A DNA stretch of 54,672 bases from contig JAFPLH010000061.1 of assembly GCA_017402845.1 (NCBI GenBank), forward strand, positions 1-54,672. Reading direction: 5' to 3'. The position numbers and the translations under genes were made by a program. The DNA is from Clostridia bacterium (lineage in GTDB: Bacteria; Bacillota; Clostridia; Oscillospirales; Acutalibacteraceae). Each line of letters begins with the position of its first letter. The stretch's first letter is position 1. Shown piece after piece: positions 24,577-34,552 of this stretch. Below the pieces are notes generated by a model, which saw nothing but the letters and a program-made list of their open reading frames with translations, did no database searches and had not been told where the DNA came from.

Positions 24577-24604
24577 TTATAGCATAGGTCCGGTTACATT
24601 TCAA
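24576..24604 (-). promoter_or_regulatory. Promoter of the NlpC/P60 gene
   Basis: Minus strand TTGAAA (24599-24604), 17-base spacer, TATAAT (24576-24581); leader about 100 nt. Confidence 0.7.
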
Positions 24605-24635
24605 GTGTATTTTGAAATATTTTTAATTTGTTAAT

Positions 24636-24673
24636 AAATAAAAAAATGTCTGCCGTTTGACAGACATTTTTTA
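24636..24673 (-). terminator. Terminator of the 29588-24701 operon
   Basis: Minus strand ATGTCTG pairs with CAGACAT around TCAAACGG, followed by seven T, ATT. It lies about 30 bases after the stop at 24701. Confidence 0.75.
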
Positions 24674-24700
24674 TGAAGAAATTGTCTTTAGAGGTGCCCT

Positions 24701-26224
24701 TTATTTGTTCAGTATGAAACCGCCCCACTCAACCATTGTATTGCCGCTGCGCACAAAGCCCTGTGGTTTTGGTTCTGCCTTTGGTACATCATTTTCAACA
24801 AAAGCAAACCACAATCGCATTCTTGAATCAAACTGCGGCTCAACGGTCATAGGCATTGATTTGTCTATTATTTCAGTACCCTGCGGATACATAGCATATA
24901 CTTTGTTAGAATCAAGCTTTTCACACCAGAATTCACAGAAATCATTGATTTCTTTTTCGTTCAGACCGTACTTTCTGAGTATCTCTGCAAATACTTCACG
25001 CCTGTTTTCTGTCGGTATTACGAAACCTTCTTCAAGCTCATAATAATCCGGATAAGTTACCGACTCATAGAACAAGTATTCATATTCCGTATCACCAGAC
25101 TTTAATTGTCCGTTCGGGCTGGCTGTCACATTCCAACCGTTTTCATACGGCGGATCGGTAACGGTTAGCAGATCGGGGATACCGAACTGTACACTTACAT
25201 CTGTGTTTTCTGTGGGATAGAGATAAATATTCGGTTTATACACACCGATACCATTAGCCGTAGGACTTGCACCCTTTTGCTTTTTCTTCAAATTTTCAAG
25301 AAGTATCTTTTTGTAGTTTTCTTCATTATTTTTTATATAATCACGCTGATCGCCGTTAAACAGCTTGTCAATAACCCACTGCTGAATATAGTCGTTAATA
25401 TAAAACGGTATATCATGCGGCAAAAACGGCACGTATTTATTAAAAAAGTCTACTACTTCGGTACAAGTAAATATTACCTCAAGAGCTGTCAGCGGAAGCG
25501 CAAGCCAAGGCACAAAAGGACTCACAAACGCATTGAAGCTTTTGATAGTAATAGCACAGAACTCAAGGAACGGACTTTTATACCCGGTATAAGGGTTCTT
25601 GATAAAATCGTAGATACCTTTAAACAAAAATATACCCTTTAATATCTTTGAAAAAACTTTGCCTGTTCCCTTAGCAAATTTTTTAACACCGTCCTTCGTT
25701 GATTTGATCATCTTTTCAAGATTAGCCTTGCAGGAATCCAACACCTTTTTCGGAAGATTTGACTTTCCAAGACCTTCAATACATTTTTTCAAGTATTTAA
25801 TTCGATCGCTGACTATTTGTCTGCCCACGTCTTTTAATTTTTCGGTAATAAAAGCTTTTACCAGATCGGGCAAAACACCTTTTGCAACCTCTTCCTGTAC
25901 CTTTGTTGAAAAGCTGTTGGGATCACGAGGTTTCGGCTTAACCGGCGGCGGCGCCGGTACGAGATATGTTTCTTTAGGGTACACACGGTTGTCGCTATAC
26001 CTGTTCTTATCGTTATAATTATTATAATTGTTATAATTGTACTGTCCGCCGTTTCCGGGTGAAAAATGCGGCCAACCGCCTACCGAAGGAATAAGCTCTG
26101 GCATATCGTAAAGCCCACCCTGCGGCATTACTACCGCAACGGAAGAAAGCGGCAAACACGTAAATGACAAAGATAATACAAGAACAGACGCAACTATTCT
26201 TCTGAATAACTTTGAGATCTTCAT
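24701..26224 (-). CDS. Secreted protein with C-terminal YLYP-type domain, function unknown
   Basis: The 507-residue exported protein starts at ATG 26222-26224 after GGAGGAG. It has a signal peptide (residues 1-32) and a Tyr/Asn repeat region (60-75). A helical Lys-rich segment follows (about 100-200). The 200-255 region is hydrophobic and might insert in a membrane (FLEFCAITIKSFNAF, PWLALPLTALEVIF). A C-terminal domain (about 330-507) opens with KPNIYLYPTENTDVSV. Domains beginning like this recur in secreted proteins of ruminococci and other bacteria, but I know no function. It comes last in an operon with two TPR membrane proteins, 2 bases after the 26227 gene. Confidence 0.75.
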   Translation of the reverse strand: MKISKLFRRIVASVLVLSLSFTCLPLSSVAVVMPQGGLYDMPELIPSVGGWPHFSPGNGGQYNYNNYNNYNDKNRYSDNRVYPKETYLVPAPPPVKPKPRDPNSFSTKVQEEVAKGVLPDLVKAFITEKLKDVGRQIVSDRIKYLKKCIEGLGKSNLPKKVLDSCKANLEKMIKSTKDGVKKFAKGTGKVFSKILKGIFLFKGIYDFIKNPYTGYKSPFLEFCAITIKSFNAFVSPFVPWLALPLTALEVIFTCTEVVDFFNKYVPFLPHDIPFYINDYIQQWVIDKLFNGDQRDYIKNNEENYKKILLENLKKKQKGASPTANGIGVYKPNIYLYPTENTDVSVQFGIPDLLTVTDPPYENGWNVTASPNGQLKSGDTEYEYLFYESVTYPDYYELEEGFVIPTENRREVFAEILRKYGLNEKEINDFCEFWCEKLDSNKVYAMYPQGTEIIDKSMPMTVEPQFDSRMRLWFAFVENDVPKAEPKPQGFVRSGNTMVEWGGFILNK

Positions 26225-26226
26225 TC

Positions 26227-27042
26227 TTACTCCTCCGTTCTCGCTTGCTGGATATACCATGCAATATTACTTTGAATATCTTCATCTACACCGATATCCA
26301 TTGCCTGTTCAAATAATGAAAATCCTTCTGAGAATTTTCCCTGTTCTATCAACGCAACGCCCAGATAATATGAAAGCTCACCGTCGGGATCTTCCGCTGT
26401 TTCATATGCTTTCAGCAGATAGTATGTAGCCTTTTCGTACTGCTCATCATCCATAAGTAATGCGCCGAGACTTTTCAGAGCGTGTGTCCATTCGGGATTA
26501 TTCTCAACAGCGTCTTCATAAAGATCTATCAGCATTTTTCCGAGATCGTCTGAAAACTCATGCTTCGCTATGATGATCTTTTCTTTGATCGTATAATAGT
26601 TTTCAGATGACTTATCAGAAAATGAGTCTGCTATACTTTCGGCTTCGTCGAGCTTGCTTCTTTCTAAAGCTTTTAGTGCCAATATATATCTAAGATCATC
26701 TGTTTCGCCGTAACGAGTGGTTATCTCGTCAAGCTTTTCCTGAGATCTGTCAGACTTATCTGAAAGCTGTGCATTTGCGAATCCTTCAAGAAGCTTTGCG
26801 TAATCGTAATAACCGTATTTTGTAGGGCTGATAGGTATTAGCATACAGAAACACAATAATACAAAACAAAGAATAGGCATAAGAACCTTCTTTAACCTGC
26901 TGTTCTTAAACAAAAACATATGTACAGCAAACATCAGTGCTGAAGCTGCTGCACCGATAATACATAATACAAAGGAACATTGAAACGATACTGCTGCTAT
27001 TATACAGCAAATACATATCACTAATAACAATACTGCTGTCAT
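26227..27042 (-). CDS. TPR-containing membrane protein
   Basis: The 271-residue protein has three or four membrane helices in the first 85 residues (AVLLLVICICCIIAAVSF, MFAVHMFLF, VLMPILCFVLLCFCMLI), then a soluble part of TPR-like helices (about 95-270: HALKSLGALLMDDEQYEKATYYLLKAYE and SYYLGVALIEQGKFSEGFSLFEQA in parts). TPRs bind proteins, so a scaffold role is likely. ATG 27040-27042 lies 10 bases after GGAGG; the start overlaps the end region of the 27048 gene. Its partners are probably its two neighbours. Confidence 0.78.
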   Translation of the reverse strand: MTAVLLLVICICCIIAAVSFQCSFVLCIIGAAASALMFAVHMFLFKNSRLKKVLMPILCFVLLCFCMLIPISPTKYGYYDYAKLLEGFANAQLSDKSDRSQEKLDEITTRYGETDDLRYILALKALERSKLDEAESIADSFSDKSSENYYTIKEKIIIAKHEFSDDLGKMLIDLYEDAVENNPEWTHALKSLGALLMDDEQYEKATYYLLKAYETAEDPDGELSYYLGVALIEQGKFSEGFSLFEQAMDIGVDEDIQSNIAWYIQQARTEE

Positions 27043-27047
27043 TTCGG

Positions 27048-29588
27048 TCAATCCTCCTTTACATAGCCTTTTAAAGAACTCTTTAAGGAGCCTATATGAG
27101 CGCTTACTCCGTAAAGGTCAACAAGGTGTTCTACACCGTTGGGGTAATTGTTTTCAATTTGTTTGCAGAGATCGTACGCCTTCTGATATTCTTTAAGCTG
27201 GTCATACGTATTCGCAAGCGCAAACATTGTTGACGGATCGTTCGGAACAAGTCTGTCTGCTTCTATATATGCGTCACGGGCTTTTTCGTAGTTCTTTGAA
27301 TCAAAGTAGATCATTCCGTTAAGATACCACAATCTGCCGCATTTCTCCTGCTCTTTTAGGGCTTTTTCGGCATAAGGCAGAGCCTTTTCGGGTTCTCTTT
27401 TCTGTTTTTCAAGATAAACTGCGTTTACGTAATTATACAAAAATTCATTTTCCTTAAAAAGCTTCAGCAATTCGGGATCAGTCTCATCACCGTTGTATAT
27501 TCTGTACTGATAATCAGTATATGATTCGGAATCATTCAATGCAAGATATGTAACGCAAGTAAACAATAATGAATCTCCGTCAAGCTCAGGTTCGCTTTCA
27601 TCTTTCTTTACAACGTCTGCAAGCTCGCCTGCTATTTTTATAGCTTCTTCATTTTTTCCGTGTTTAAGCGCACCTACGCTGTAAAGCCACAAAACAGTTA
27701 CGTCTGTGGGATCTTCTTCATACATTTCTTTTGCAAGCTTATAGCTGTTTTCGCCGTCGCCGAGATCAACATAGCAATTTGCAAGCAGGCGTTTTATCGA
27801 CTGCGAATTCGGCAGAGTTTCAGACGCCGCTTTTAACATTGTCACGGCTTTATCCTGCTTTCTGATATTCATAAGCATATTGGCGCACGTAAGCTCTACT
27901 GACTCAATTTCTTCGGGTGACGCTTTTTCTCCGTTTTCTTTGTACCACAACGAACGGAAACGGAGTATAGCTTCTGCTGTACGGTCAAAATGACTCGCAC
28001 CATCCCACACATTTGACGAGCCGAGAATTGCCGCAATATACTGCGTTGAAATATCGTCGGGATACTGCTCTGCGTTATCAAGCAGCTTTGATATTCCCGA
28101 ACTAAAGCTTATCTCACTTGTTTCAAAGCCTGCGAGCACTGAGGCAAGCGACAGATATTTTGCATACTGGCTTTCGTGATCCGTACCGATAAGTGTTCTT
28201 ATACTCTCACTGTTTTTTTCTATCTGTTCTATCGTAGGATAACCGTTTGTAAACACTTCGTTTGCTATACATAATGCTACAAGCTCTTTTCTATGCTCAA
28301 GGTCTTCTACTGTAAGCTTTTCTTGTTCTTTATACTTATCAAGCATCAAGGGCGCCCACATATCTATACTGCTTTCTTCATAAGAGGTTACAAGATATGT
28401 TCTGAGTGTGTTCACATCAGCGTCAAGCATCGAAAAATACAGCAGCACATTATCGTTTTCATAGTCAGGCGATATACTGTATGTGCCTGTTTCTGCAAGA
28501 CTCTTCCAAGCAGCACAATGCTCGCCCGCTTGTTTATATGCACGCTCAGAAGCTACCATATCGCCCGTACTGAGAAATAGCAGTCCTTGACTAAGATAGA
28601 CCTCGATATCCTTTGCAGCCGCATCTGTGACAGAGTTCGGCATACTAACTGCACCTGAGAGTACCACACCTATACAAGCAGTTACCAGACCGAAGATAAA
28701 AGCTCCTTTTCCGGACTTTGCTGCGAGTATAGCACCCTTTTGTTTTTTCAGCAATCGGTTTACTGCAAGTGAGAAGAAGTACGCCTCAATAAATGCGCCT
28801 GCTATTCTGTATACGCACGAGCTGATAAACGACGTATTCTCACCTACGAACGAAACAAGCCACACAAGCTCAAGAATTGATTCTGCGTTTATTGCAAGAA
28901 TAACAAATATCAGCGCAATAAGATTTCCGCCCTGCTTTTGCCTGTCCTCAGGCGAATAAATTGATTTTAAAGGTAATAATATCAGCAATTCCACTATGAA
29001 CTTTATTACCACAAGGATTATTCCGAAAATAAGCGTTTCTTTGGCAAAGGTATAGCTTATCATCGGCAGAAAGAATGCCTCTGCCTGTCTTTCTATCGCT
29101 ATTAGTCCCAAAAAGGCAAGTATCTGAGAAATACGGTTTCTTCCTGTTATCAGCTTTGACGATAAAAAGAAAACAACACCGGCAGCAAGCCAGCCCACAA
29201 CACCTAAAGCGATATTCAAAGCATTAGGCATAGTATGCTTTTGTGCGGCAAATATCATCGAACGCAATAAATACGGAAGCAGCTCGATACAGAGAAAAGC
29301 CGCAAATACAGAACCGCTTACACTAATATTAAATATCTGCTTTAACGTTGACACAACTGCTGTATTTTGCATAGGCTGTGCAGTTGGTGCGCTAACATGC
29401 TGTTTCGGAGTAAGCTTTTTCTTTTTCAAGGGGGTTTCCTGCTCCACGATCGTTCCTACATCAAAAGCTGTTGAGGAAGAATCGGGGATATTTTGCGTTT
29501 GTGTAGTTTCAGGCTGTAACTTCGCTCCGCAATACTCGCAAAAAAATGAACCAAGGGAAACAGTTTTCCCACAAGACGAGCATTTCAT
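27048..29588 (-). CDS. Zinc-ribbon, polytopic membrane and TPR protein
   Basis: This is an 846-residue protein. Residues 2-22 form a zinc ribbon with two CxxC pairs (CSSCG, CEYCG); a linker follows to about 75. About seven membrane helices lie between residues 85 and 325 (for example VFAAFLCIELLPYLL, AGVVFFLSSKLI, FIFGLVTACIGVVLSGAV). The remaining 500 residues are helical TPR-like repeats, clear near 575-700 and 745-830 (YAEKALKEQEKCGRLWYLNGMIYF and MFALANTYDQLKEYQKAYDL in parts). ATG 29586-29588 follows GGAGG. It is first in a three-gene operon with promoter 29620-29649. I know no function; a surface or secretion scaffold is a guess. Confidence 0.8.
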   Translation of the reverse strand: MKCSSCGKTVSLGSFFCEYCGAKLQPETTQTQNIPDSSSTAFDVGTIVEQETPLKKKKLTPKQHVSAPTAQPMQNTAVVSTLKQIFNISVSGSVFAAFLCIELLPYLLRSMIFAAQKHTMPNALNIALGVVGWLAAGVVFFLSSKLITGRNRISQILAFLGLIAIERQAEAFFLPMISYTFAKETLIFGIILVVIKFIVELLILLPLKSIYSPEDRQKQGGNLIALIFVILAINAESILELVWLVSFVGENTSFISSCVYRIAGAFIEAYFFSLAVNRLLKKQKGAILAAKSGKGAFIFGLVTACIGVVLSGAVSMPNSVTDAAAKDIEVYLSQGLLFLSTGDMVASERAYKQAGEHCAAWKSLAETGTYSISPDYENDNVLLYFSMLDADVNTLRTYLVTSYEESSIDMWAPLMLDKYKEQEKLTVEDLEHRKELVALCIANEVFTNGYPTIEQIEKNSESIRTLIGTDHESQYAKYLSLASVLAGFETSEISFSSGISKLLDNAEQYPDDISTQYIAAILGSSNVWDGASHFDRTAEAILRFRSLWYKENGEKASPEEIESVELTCANMLMNIRKQDKAVTMLKAASETLPNSQSIKRLLANCYVDLGDGENSYKLAKEMYEEDPTDVTVLWLYSVGALKHGKNEEAIKIAGELADVVKKDESEPELDGDSLLFTCVTYLALNDSESYTDYQYRIYNGDETDPELLKLFKENEFLYNYVNAVYLEKQKREPEKALPYAEKALKEQEKCGRLWYLNGMIYFDSKNYEKARDAYIEADRLVPNDPSTMFALANTYDQLKEYQKAYDLCKQIENNYPNGVEHLVDLYGVSAHIGSLKSSLKGYVKED

Positions 29589-29619
29589 AAAAAGAACCTC
29601 CATTCCTATTTTATAAGCT

Positions 29620-29649
29620 ATTATAACATTTCAGCAAATACTTTGTCAA
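29620..29649 (-). promoter_or_regulatory. Promoter of the zinc-ribbon/TPR operon
   Basis: Minus strand TTGACA (29644-29649), 18-base spacer, TATAAT (29620-29625), just after the V-ATPase terminator. Confidence 0.75.
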
Positions 29650-29687
29650 TCATTTAAAAATGTTATCAACAAGTCCTGTATTTTTTT

Positions 29688-29725
29688 GTAAAAAAAGCAG
29701 AGAAGCTATACAACAGCTTCTCTGC
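29688..29725 (-). terminator. Terminator of the V/A-type ATPase operon
   Basis: Minus strand GCAGAGAAGCT pairs with AGCTTCTCTGC around GTTGTAT, followed by seven T. Immediately after the subunit D gene. Confidence 0.9.
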
Positions 29726-29731
29726 AAGATT

Positions 29732-30358
29732 TTACTTTTCTGAATCACTCTGTTTTTGTCTTTTAATAACTTTAAGTCTTGAAAATTCTTCTCTGTCTTT
29801 TTCGTCAAGGGCGTCGGTAATATACTTTACGGTATCTTCAAAACGAGGTATCATAATATTCTTCAACGCATTTGCCCTGCGCTGAGTTGTACTGATAGCA
29901 GTAGCAAGTCTGTATACGCTGTTCTCTATCTCTGCAAGCTGTGCTGTAAGGTGCTTTACCTCTACAAACTTTTGACGTGCGTCATCGAGAATAGAATTTG
30001 TCGTATAAAGACCATACTGCAAATCTAATCCGTCACTTTCTCTTATAGCGACAATCGGGATCTCAACGCCCATTACACTTCGATATGATAATGTGAGCGT
30101 ATCCTCCTCAGGAACAGAACGTGATATCTCATCACAAAAGCCCATAGTAATATTGGCAGTTTCCAAGGCAAGGTATGCTTCTTCGTATGCTTTATCTATC
30201 TTGCTTTGAATAGATTTTGCACGGTCTATCAAAGACATCAATTCTCTTATCAAGATATTTCGCTTTTTATCGAGAAGCTCATAACCGAGTTTTGAAAGCT
30301 CCAAAGATTTTTTTGAGTTCATTAAATTGCCTTTTGTAGGCACTGCTTGTGCTGACAT
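29732..30358 (-). CDS. ntpD: V/A-type ATP synthase/ATPase subunit D
   Basis: Subunit D is the long coiled-coil of the central rotor inside the A3B3 head. The 208-residue protein opens with VPTKGNLMNSKKSLELSKLGYELLDKKRNILI in parts, a hallmark of subunit D. The C-terminal helix includes TTQRRANALKNIMIPRFEDTVKYI in parts and FSRLKVIKRQK. ATG follows GAGGTGAGTT. It is last in the operon; the usual order A-B-D is kept. Confidence 0.94.
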   Translation of the reverse strand: MSAQAVPTKGNLMNSKKSLELSKLGYELLDKKRNILIRELMSLIDRAKSIQSKIDKAYEEAYLALETANITMGFCDEISRSVPEEDTLTLSYRSVMGVEIPIVAIRESDGLDLQYGLYTTNSILDDARQKFVEVKHLTAQLAEIENSVYRLATAISTTQRRANALKNIMIPRFEDTVKYITDALDEKDREEFSRLKVIKRQKQSDSEK

Positions 30359-30375
30359 TTAACTCACCTCGCAAT

Positions 30376-31758
30376 TTAATCTTCTATCGGCTTATAATAC
30401 TTATTAAGAATTGCATCGTCAACTCTGTCAAGCTCGCCCTTAGGCAGATAACCCAAAAGCTCCCAGCCAAGATCAAGACTTTGTTCGATACTTCTGTTTT
30501 CTGTAAACTTCTGATTTATAAAACGTGACTCAAACTCGTTGCCAAATTTAAGATACTTTTTATCTATCGGTGACAATTCCTCCGCACCTATAACAGACGC
30601 CAAAGAACGCGCGTCTATTACTTTTGCGTAAGATGAGAATAACTGATTTGCAAGCGCCTGATGATCGCTTCTTGTGTAGCCCTCGCCTATTCCGTCTTTC
30701 ATCAAACGTGACAATGACGGGAGTACGGCAATCGGCGGATAAATTCCCTGACCTTGTAATGCTCTGTCAAGAACGATCTGTCCCTCTGTGATATAGCCTG
30801 TAAGGTCGGGTACGGGATGAGTAATATCATCATTAGGCATTGTAAGAATGGGTATCTGTGTTACCGAACCTTTGCTGCCCTTTATCATACCTGCACGCTC
30901 ATACAAAGAAGCAAGATCAGAGTACAGATATCCCGGATAACCCTTTCTTCCGGGGATCTCTCCCTTTGATGAACTAAATTCTCTCAAAGCCTCGGCGTAT
31001 GAGGTCATATCGGTCATAATAACAAGTACATGCATATCAAGCTCAAAAGCAAGATATTCTGCAACGGTCAAAGCGCACTTCGGCGTAAGTATACGTTCAA
31101 TAATAGGATCGTTAGCAAGATTAAGAAGCATAACTACCTTATTCATTACTCCGAATTCTTCAAAGCTTCTCTTAAAGTAATCGGCTACGTCATTTTTAAC
31201 ACCCATAGCGGCAAAAACAACGCAAAAGCCCTCGCCGTTATCATCTGCAATTTTTGCCTGACGAACGATCTGAACTGCAAGCTCGTTATGCTTCATACCT
31301 GAACCGGAGAATATCGGCAGCTTTTGACCTCTTATCAGCGTGATGAGTGTATCTATTGTAGAAATACCCGTATTGATATAGTTTTTGGGGTATACTCTCG
31401 ATACGGGATTCATCGGCGTTCCGTTGATGTTTGCGGTTTTTTCGGGGAAAATATCGCCTAAACCGTCTATCGGCTTGCCCGAACCGTTAAGTATTCTTCC
31501 GATTATTTCATGAGAAAGCGGCATTTCCATCGGCTTGCCCGACAAACGTGTTTTTGTGTTTTTCAGCGATATATTTCTCGTACTCTCAAAAACCTGAACT
31601 ACTATGCGCTCGCCGTCCATCTGAACAATTCTGCCTTGTCTGACTGTTCCGTCATCAAGCCTTATCTCAACAATTTCCTCGTTGAATGCACCTTTTACTC
31701 CGTCAAGAACTATCAGCGATCCGTTTATTTCTTTTACGCCAACATAATCTAAAACCAT
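30376..31758 (-). CDS. ntpB: V/A-type ATPase subunit B
   Basis: This is the non-catalytic nucleotide-site subunit of the head, 460 residues, with [84 protein letters not shown] in parts, and [25 protein letters not shown] in parts. The P-loop position reads GSGMKHNE rather than a Walker A, as expected for subunit B. It lies between subunits A and D. Confidence 0.95.
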   Translation of the reverse strand: MVLDYVGVKEINGSLIVLDGVKGAFNEEIVEIRLDDGTVRQGRIVQMDGERIVVQVFESTRNISLKNTKTRLSGKPMEMPLSHEIIGRILNGSGKPIDGLGDIFPEKTANINGTPMNPVSRVYPKNYINTGISTIDTLITLIRGQKLPIFSGSGMKHNELAVQIVRQAKIADDNGEGFCVVFAAMGVKNDVADYFKRSFEEFGVMNKVVMLLNLANDPIIERILTPKCALTVAEYLAFELDMHVLVIMTDMTSYAEALREFSSSKGEIPGRKGYPGYLYSDLASLYERAGMIKGSKGSVTQIPILTMPNDDITHPVPDLTGYITEGQIVLDRALQGQGIYPPIAVLPSLSRLMKDGIGEGYTRSDHQALANQLFSSYAKVIDARSLASVIGAEELSPIDKKYLKFGNEFESRFINQKFTENRSIEQSLDLGWELLGYLPKGELDRVDDAILNKYYKPIED

Positions 31759-31794
31759 TTCGTTTATTTCCTTTCTTTTAGAGTATTTGGTATT

Positions 31795-33567
31795 TTAGTT
31801 AAACTCCGCACTCATTGTAGAATTGAGCGCCTCGTCGATCTCCTTTTCATATTCGGTAAACATATCAAGACGATCATTCGGTATATCATACTTCATCTTT
31901 GTAAGCTTATCAAACAAGCCTAAAGATGTTATCCTCGATATAGGAATATTTCTGCTTATCAGATCTGTTGCTACCTCGTGCAAATGCAGTATCGTTTTCA
32001 TCATAAGCTTTTGTTTTTCGAGAGGTACAAAAGTATCGTCTTTATGAAAAGCATTCTGCTGTAAGAAGCCTACTCTTATAACTCTTGCAGTTTCTATAAT
32101 AAGCTTCTGGTCATCAGGCAATACGTCTGCGCCGATAAGCTTTACTATCTCCATAAGCTTATTTTCTTCCTGCAAAATTGAGCTTATCTTTGAACGGCAG
32201 TTGATAAAATCTCGTCCTTGATTTTCTTCAAACCATTTGTCAAGATCTGTAAAGTATTCGCTGTAACTTGTCATCCAGTTAATTGCAGGATAATGTCTTG
32301 CATACGCAAGCGATTTGTCAAGCGCCCAGAAACAGCGAATAAAACGCTTTGTATTCTGAGTAACCGGCTCTGAGAAGTCTGCGCCCTGCGGAGATACTGC
32401 GCCTATTACCGTAACAGAGCCTTCGCTTCCGTTCAAATTTGTAACTCTCGACGCACGCTCGTAAAACTCGGAAAGTCTTGAAGGCAGATATGCCGGAAAG
32501 CCTTCTTCGGCAGGCATTTCTTCAAGTCTGCCTGATATTTCTCTTAAAGCCTCTGCCCATCTTGAAGTTGAGTCTGCCATAATAGCACAATGATAACCCA
32601 TATCTCTGTAATACTCAGCAAGAGTGATACCTGTATATATCGACGCTTCACGAGCGGCAACGGGCATATTTGAGGTATTAGCTATGAGTACAGTACGGTC
32701 TGTCATCGGTCTGCCCGATTTCGGATCGATAAGCTCTCCGAACTCCTGCAAAACCTGACTCATTTCGTTTCCTCTTTCTCCGCAGCCTACGTATACGATA
32801 ATATCAGCGTCACACCATTTTGCAAGCTGATGCTGAGTCATGGTTTTTCCTGCGCCGAAGCCTCCGGGCACAGCCGCTGTACCGCCCTTTGATATCGGGA
32901 AAAGAGTGTCAATAACTCTTTGTCCTGTGATAAGCGGAATATCGGCAGGCTTTTTCTGTGCTATCGGACGAGGATTTCTAATAGGCCACTTTTGGCAAAG
33001 AGTCAATTTATGTATCTTTCCCTGTTTGTCCCTAAGCTCTGCAACTGTATCGTTAATAGTATACATTCCGTTCGGATTAACTTTAACTATCTCCCCACTT
33101 AAATACGGAGGCACCATTATACGGTGTTCTATTATCGCTGTTTCCTGAGTGGTGGCGTATATATCGCCACCTTTTAGCTTGTCACCTTTTTTTACTGTTA
33201 TGGTAACATTCCATCTTTTTTCGGTATCAAGCGGCGACACAGCTGCACCTCTTGAAATAAACGCACTTGATGTAAGCTTTTCTATCTCTTTGAGAGGGCG
33301 TTCGATACCGTCGAAGATATTATCCATTATACCCGGTCCGAGAAGTACGTTCATAGGTGCGCCGGTACCTACTATTTCATCTCCGGGCTTTAATCCTGTT
33401 GTTTCTTCATAAACCTGAATAGTTGTGGCTTTATCGGTTATTTTTATAACCTCGCCTACAAGCTTCTGCTTACCGACATAGACCATTTCCATCATAGAAA
33501 ATGTCTTACTGTCTTTTACGGTTACGACAGGACCGTTAATTCCAAAAATAACGTCTTTATTTTCCAA
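31795..33567 (-). CDS. ntpA: V/A-type ATPase catalytic subunit A
   Basis: The 590-residue catalytic subunit has Walker A GGFGAGKTMTQHQLAKW, GERGNEMSQVL, ADSTSRWAEALREISGRLEEMPAEEGFPAYL in parts, GSVTVIGAVSPQGADFSEPV (in two halves), and the non-homologous insertion characteristic of subunit A between residues about 110 and 190. The ATP synthase or ion-pump direction cannot be read from sequence. In fermenting clostridia the complex usually exports protons or Na+. Confidence 0.96.
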   Translation of the reverse strand: MENKDVIFGINGPVVTVKDSKTFSMMEMVYVGKQKLVGEVIKITDKATTIQVYEETTGLKPGDEIVGTGAPMNVLLGPGIMDNIFDGIERPLKEIEKLTSSAFISRGAAVSPLDTEKRWNVTITVKKGDKLKGGDIYATTQETAIIEHRIMVPPYLSGEIVKVNPNGMYTINDTVAELRDKQGKIHKLTLCQKWPIRNPRPIAQKKPADIPLITGQRVIDTLFPISKGGTAAVPGGFGAGKTMTQHQLAKWCDADIIVYVGCGERGNEMSQVLQEFGELIDPKSGRPMTDRTVLIANTSNMPVAAREASIYTGITLAEYYRDMGYHCAIMADSTSRWAEALREISGRLEEMPAEEGFPAYLPSRLSEFYERASRVTNLNGSEGSVTVIGAVSPQGADFSEPVTQNTKRFIRCFWALDKSLAYARHYPAINWMTSYSEYFTDLDKWFEENQGRDFINCRSKISSILQEENKLMEIVKLIGADVLPDDQKLIIETARVIRVGFLQQNAFHKDDTFVPLEKQKLMMKTILHLHEVATDLISRNIPISRITSLGLFDKLTKMKYDIPNDRLDMFTEYEKEIDEALNSTMSAEFN

Positions 33568-33613
33568 TCGTTTCAGCTCCCTGTATTAGTTCTTTGAACC
33601 GAAAATACAACAA

Positions 33614-34207
33614 TCATTCTATTGTAAAACCGGATGTTGCAACAAACTCTTGCTTTTGAGTTTCAAATTTACTGTCAAGTGTTTCATCAGCTACAATAGA
33701 AAGCTCTTCGCAGAAGCCTCTTAACCCTCCGATCTTGATCGAGGAGTCTGCAACAAATTCTGCTTTGGCAAAGTATTTCTTTATTATCGGCAAAAACTTT
33801 TCGTCATTTGCACAGTAATACACCGTAACATATTTACCTGCTGCATATTCTGCTATTGATTTTGCCGAGTTATTCAAATAAGCTTCATACTTCTTTGTTT
33901 TTGTAAACTCACGCAGTTTTTTCTCTGCTTCTTTAAAAATACTCTTGACCATTTTGCTGCGTTTTTCAAAAAGCTCTCTTTTAATTGCCGTTTCTTTAAG
34001 CGAGTTTTCTTTTGCCAAAGAAGCCTTGATCTCCGCTTTTTCCTTTTGAATAAAAGCATGCGCTGCCTGTGTGCCTTCTTCATTGGCATGACGCAGCTGT
34101 TCTTCTCTGAACGCTTCGGTTTCTGCCTTCATAGCATTCTTTTGTTCTTCGGCATATTTTTCTATCGCTTTTAGAAAGCTGTTTGTTTTGCTGTTTGCAT
34201 CTATCAT
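33614..34207 (-). CDS. ntpE: V/A-type ATPase peripheral-stalk subunit E
   Basis: This is about 197 residues, a long charged helix (residues 1-105, rich in Lys, Glu, Ala) followed by a globular C-terminal domain containing GGLRGFCEELSIVADETLDSKFE in parts, as in subunit E. ATG 34205-34207 is preferred because GGAG is 10 bases upstream; a TTG two codons earlier is possible. It lies between F and A as part of the peripheral stalk set. Confidence 0.85.
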   Translation of the reverse strand: MIDANSKTNSFLKAIEKYAEEQKNAMKAETEAFREEQLRHANEEGTQAAHAFIQKEKAEIKASLAKENSLKETAIKRELFEKRSKMVKSIFKEAEKKLREFTKTKKYEAYLNNSAKSIAEYAAGKYVTVYYCANDEKFLPIIKKYFAKAEFVADSSIKIGGLRGFCEELSIVADETLDSKFETQKQEFVATSGFTIE

Positions 34208-34224
34208 AAACAATACGCTCCCTC

Positions 34225-34536
34225 TTATTCAAGCTTTATTCCGATAGCATCACGAACATATTTTGTGATATTATCTCCGGTGCGTCCGTTTCCGTGTCTG
34301 TCGGGTATCTCAACAATAAGCGGCTGTCTGCTGTTAAGCTTATAATTCATTACAAGCTCCGGACATAATGCTACTAATTTTGCCGTCATAAGAACAACTG
34401 CAACATCATCTCGCTCCATTGTTTCTTTAAGAGTATTTCTTACCTCGTCTTCTGTATGTATCACAGTTCCGTCTATGCCCGACAGCCTCATACCCATTAG
34501 AGTATCAACGTTATCGCTGATCAAATAAAACTTCAT
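34225..34536 (-). CDS. ntpF: V/A-type ATPase subunit F
   Basis: The 103-residue Rossmann-like small subunit starts MKFYLISDNVDTLMGMRLSG and contains DDVAVVLMTAKLV and PLIVEIPDRHG. It binds subunit D in the central rotor. (In Enterococcus naming the same protein is NtpG.). Confidence 0.9.
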   Translation of the reverse strand: MKFYLISDNVDTLMGMRLSGIDGTVIHTEDEVRNTLKETMERDDVAVVLMTAKLVALCPELVMNYKLNSRQPLIVEIPDRHGNGRTGDNITKYVRDAIGIKLE

Positions 34537-34552
34537 ATGTACTACCTAAATT

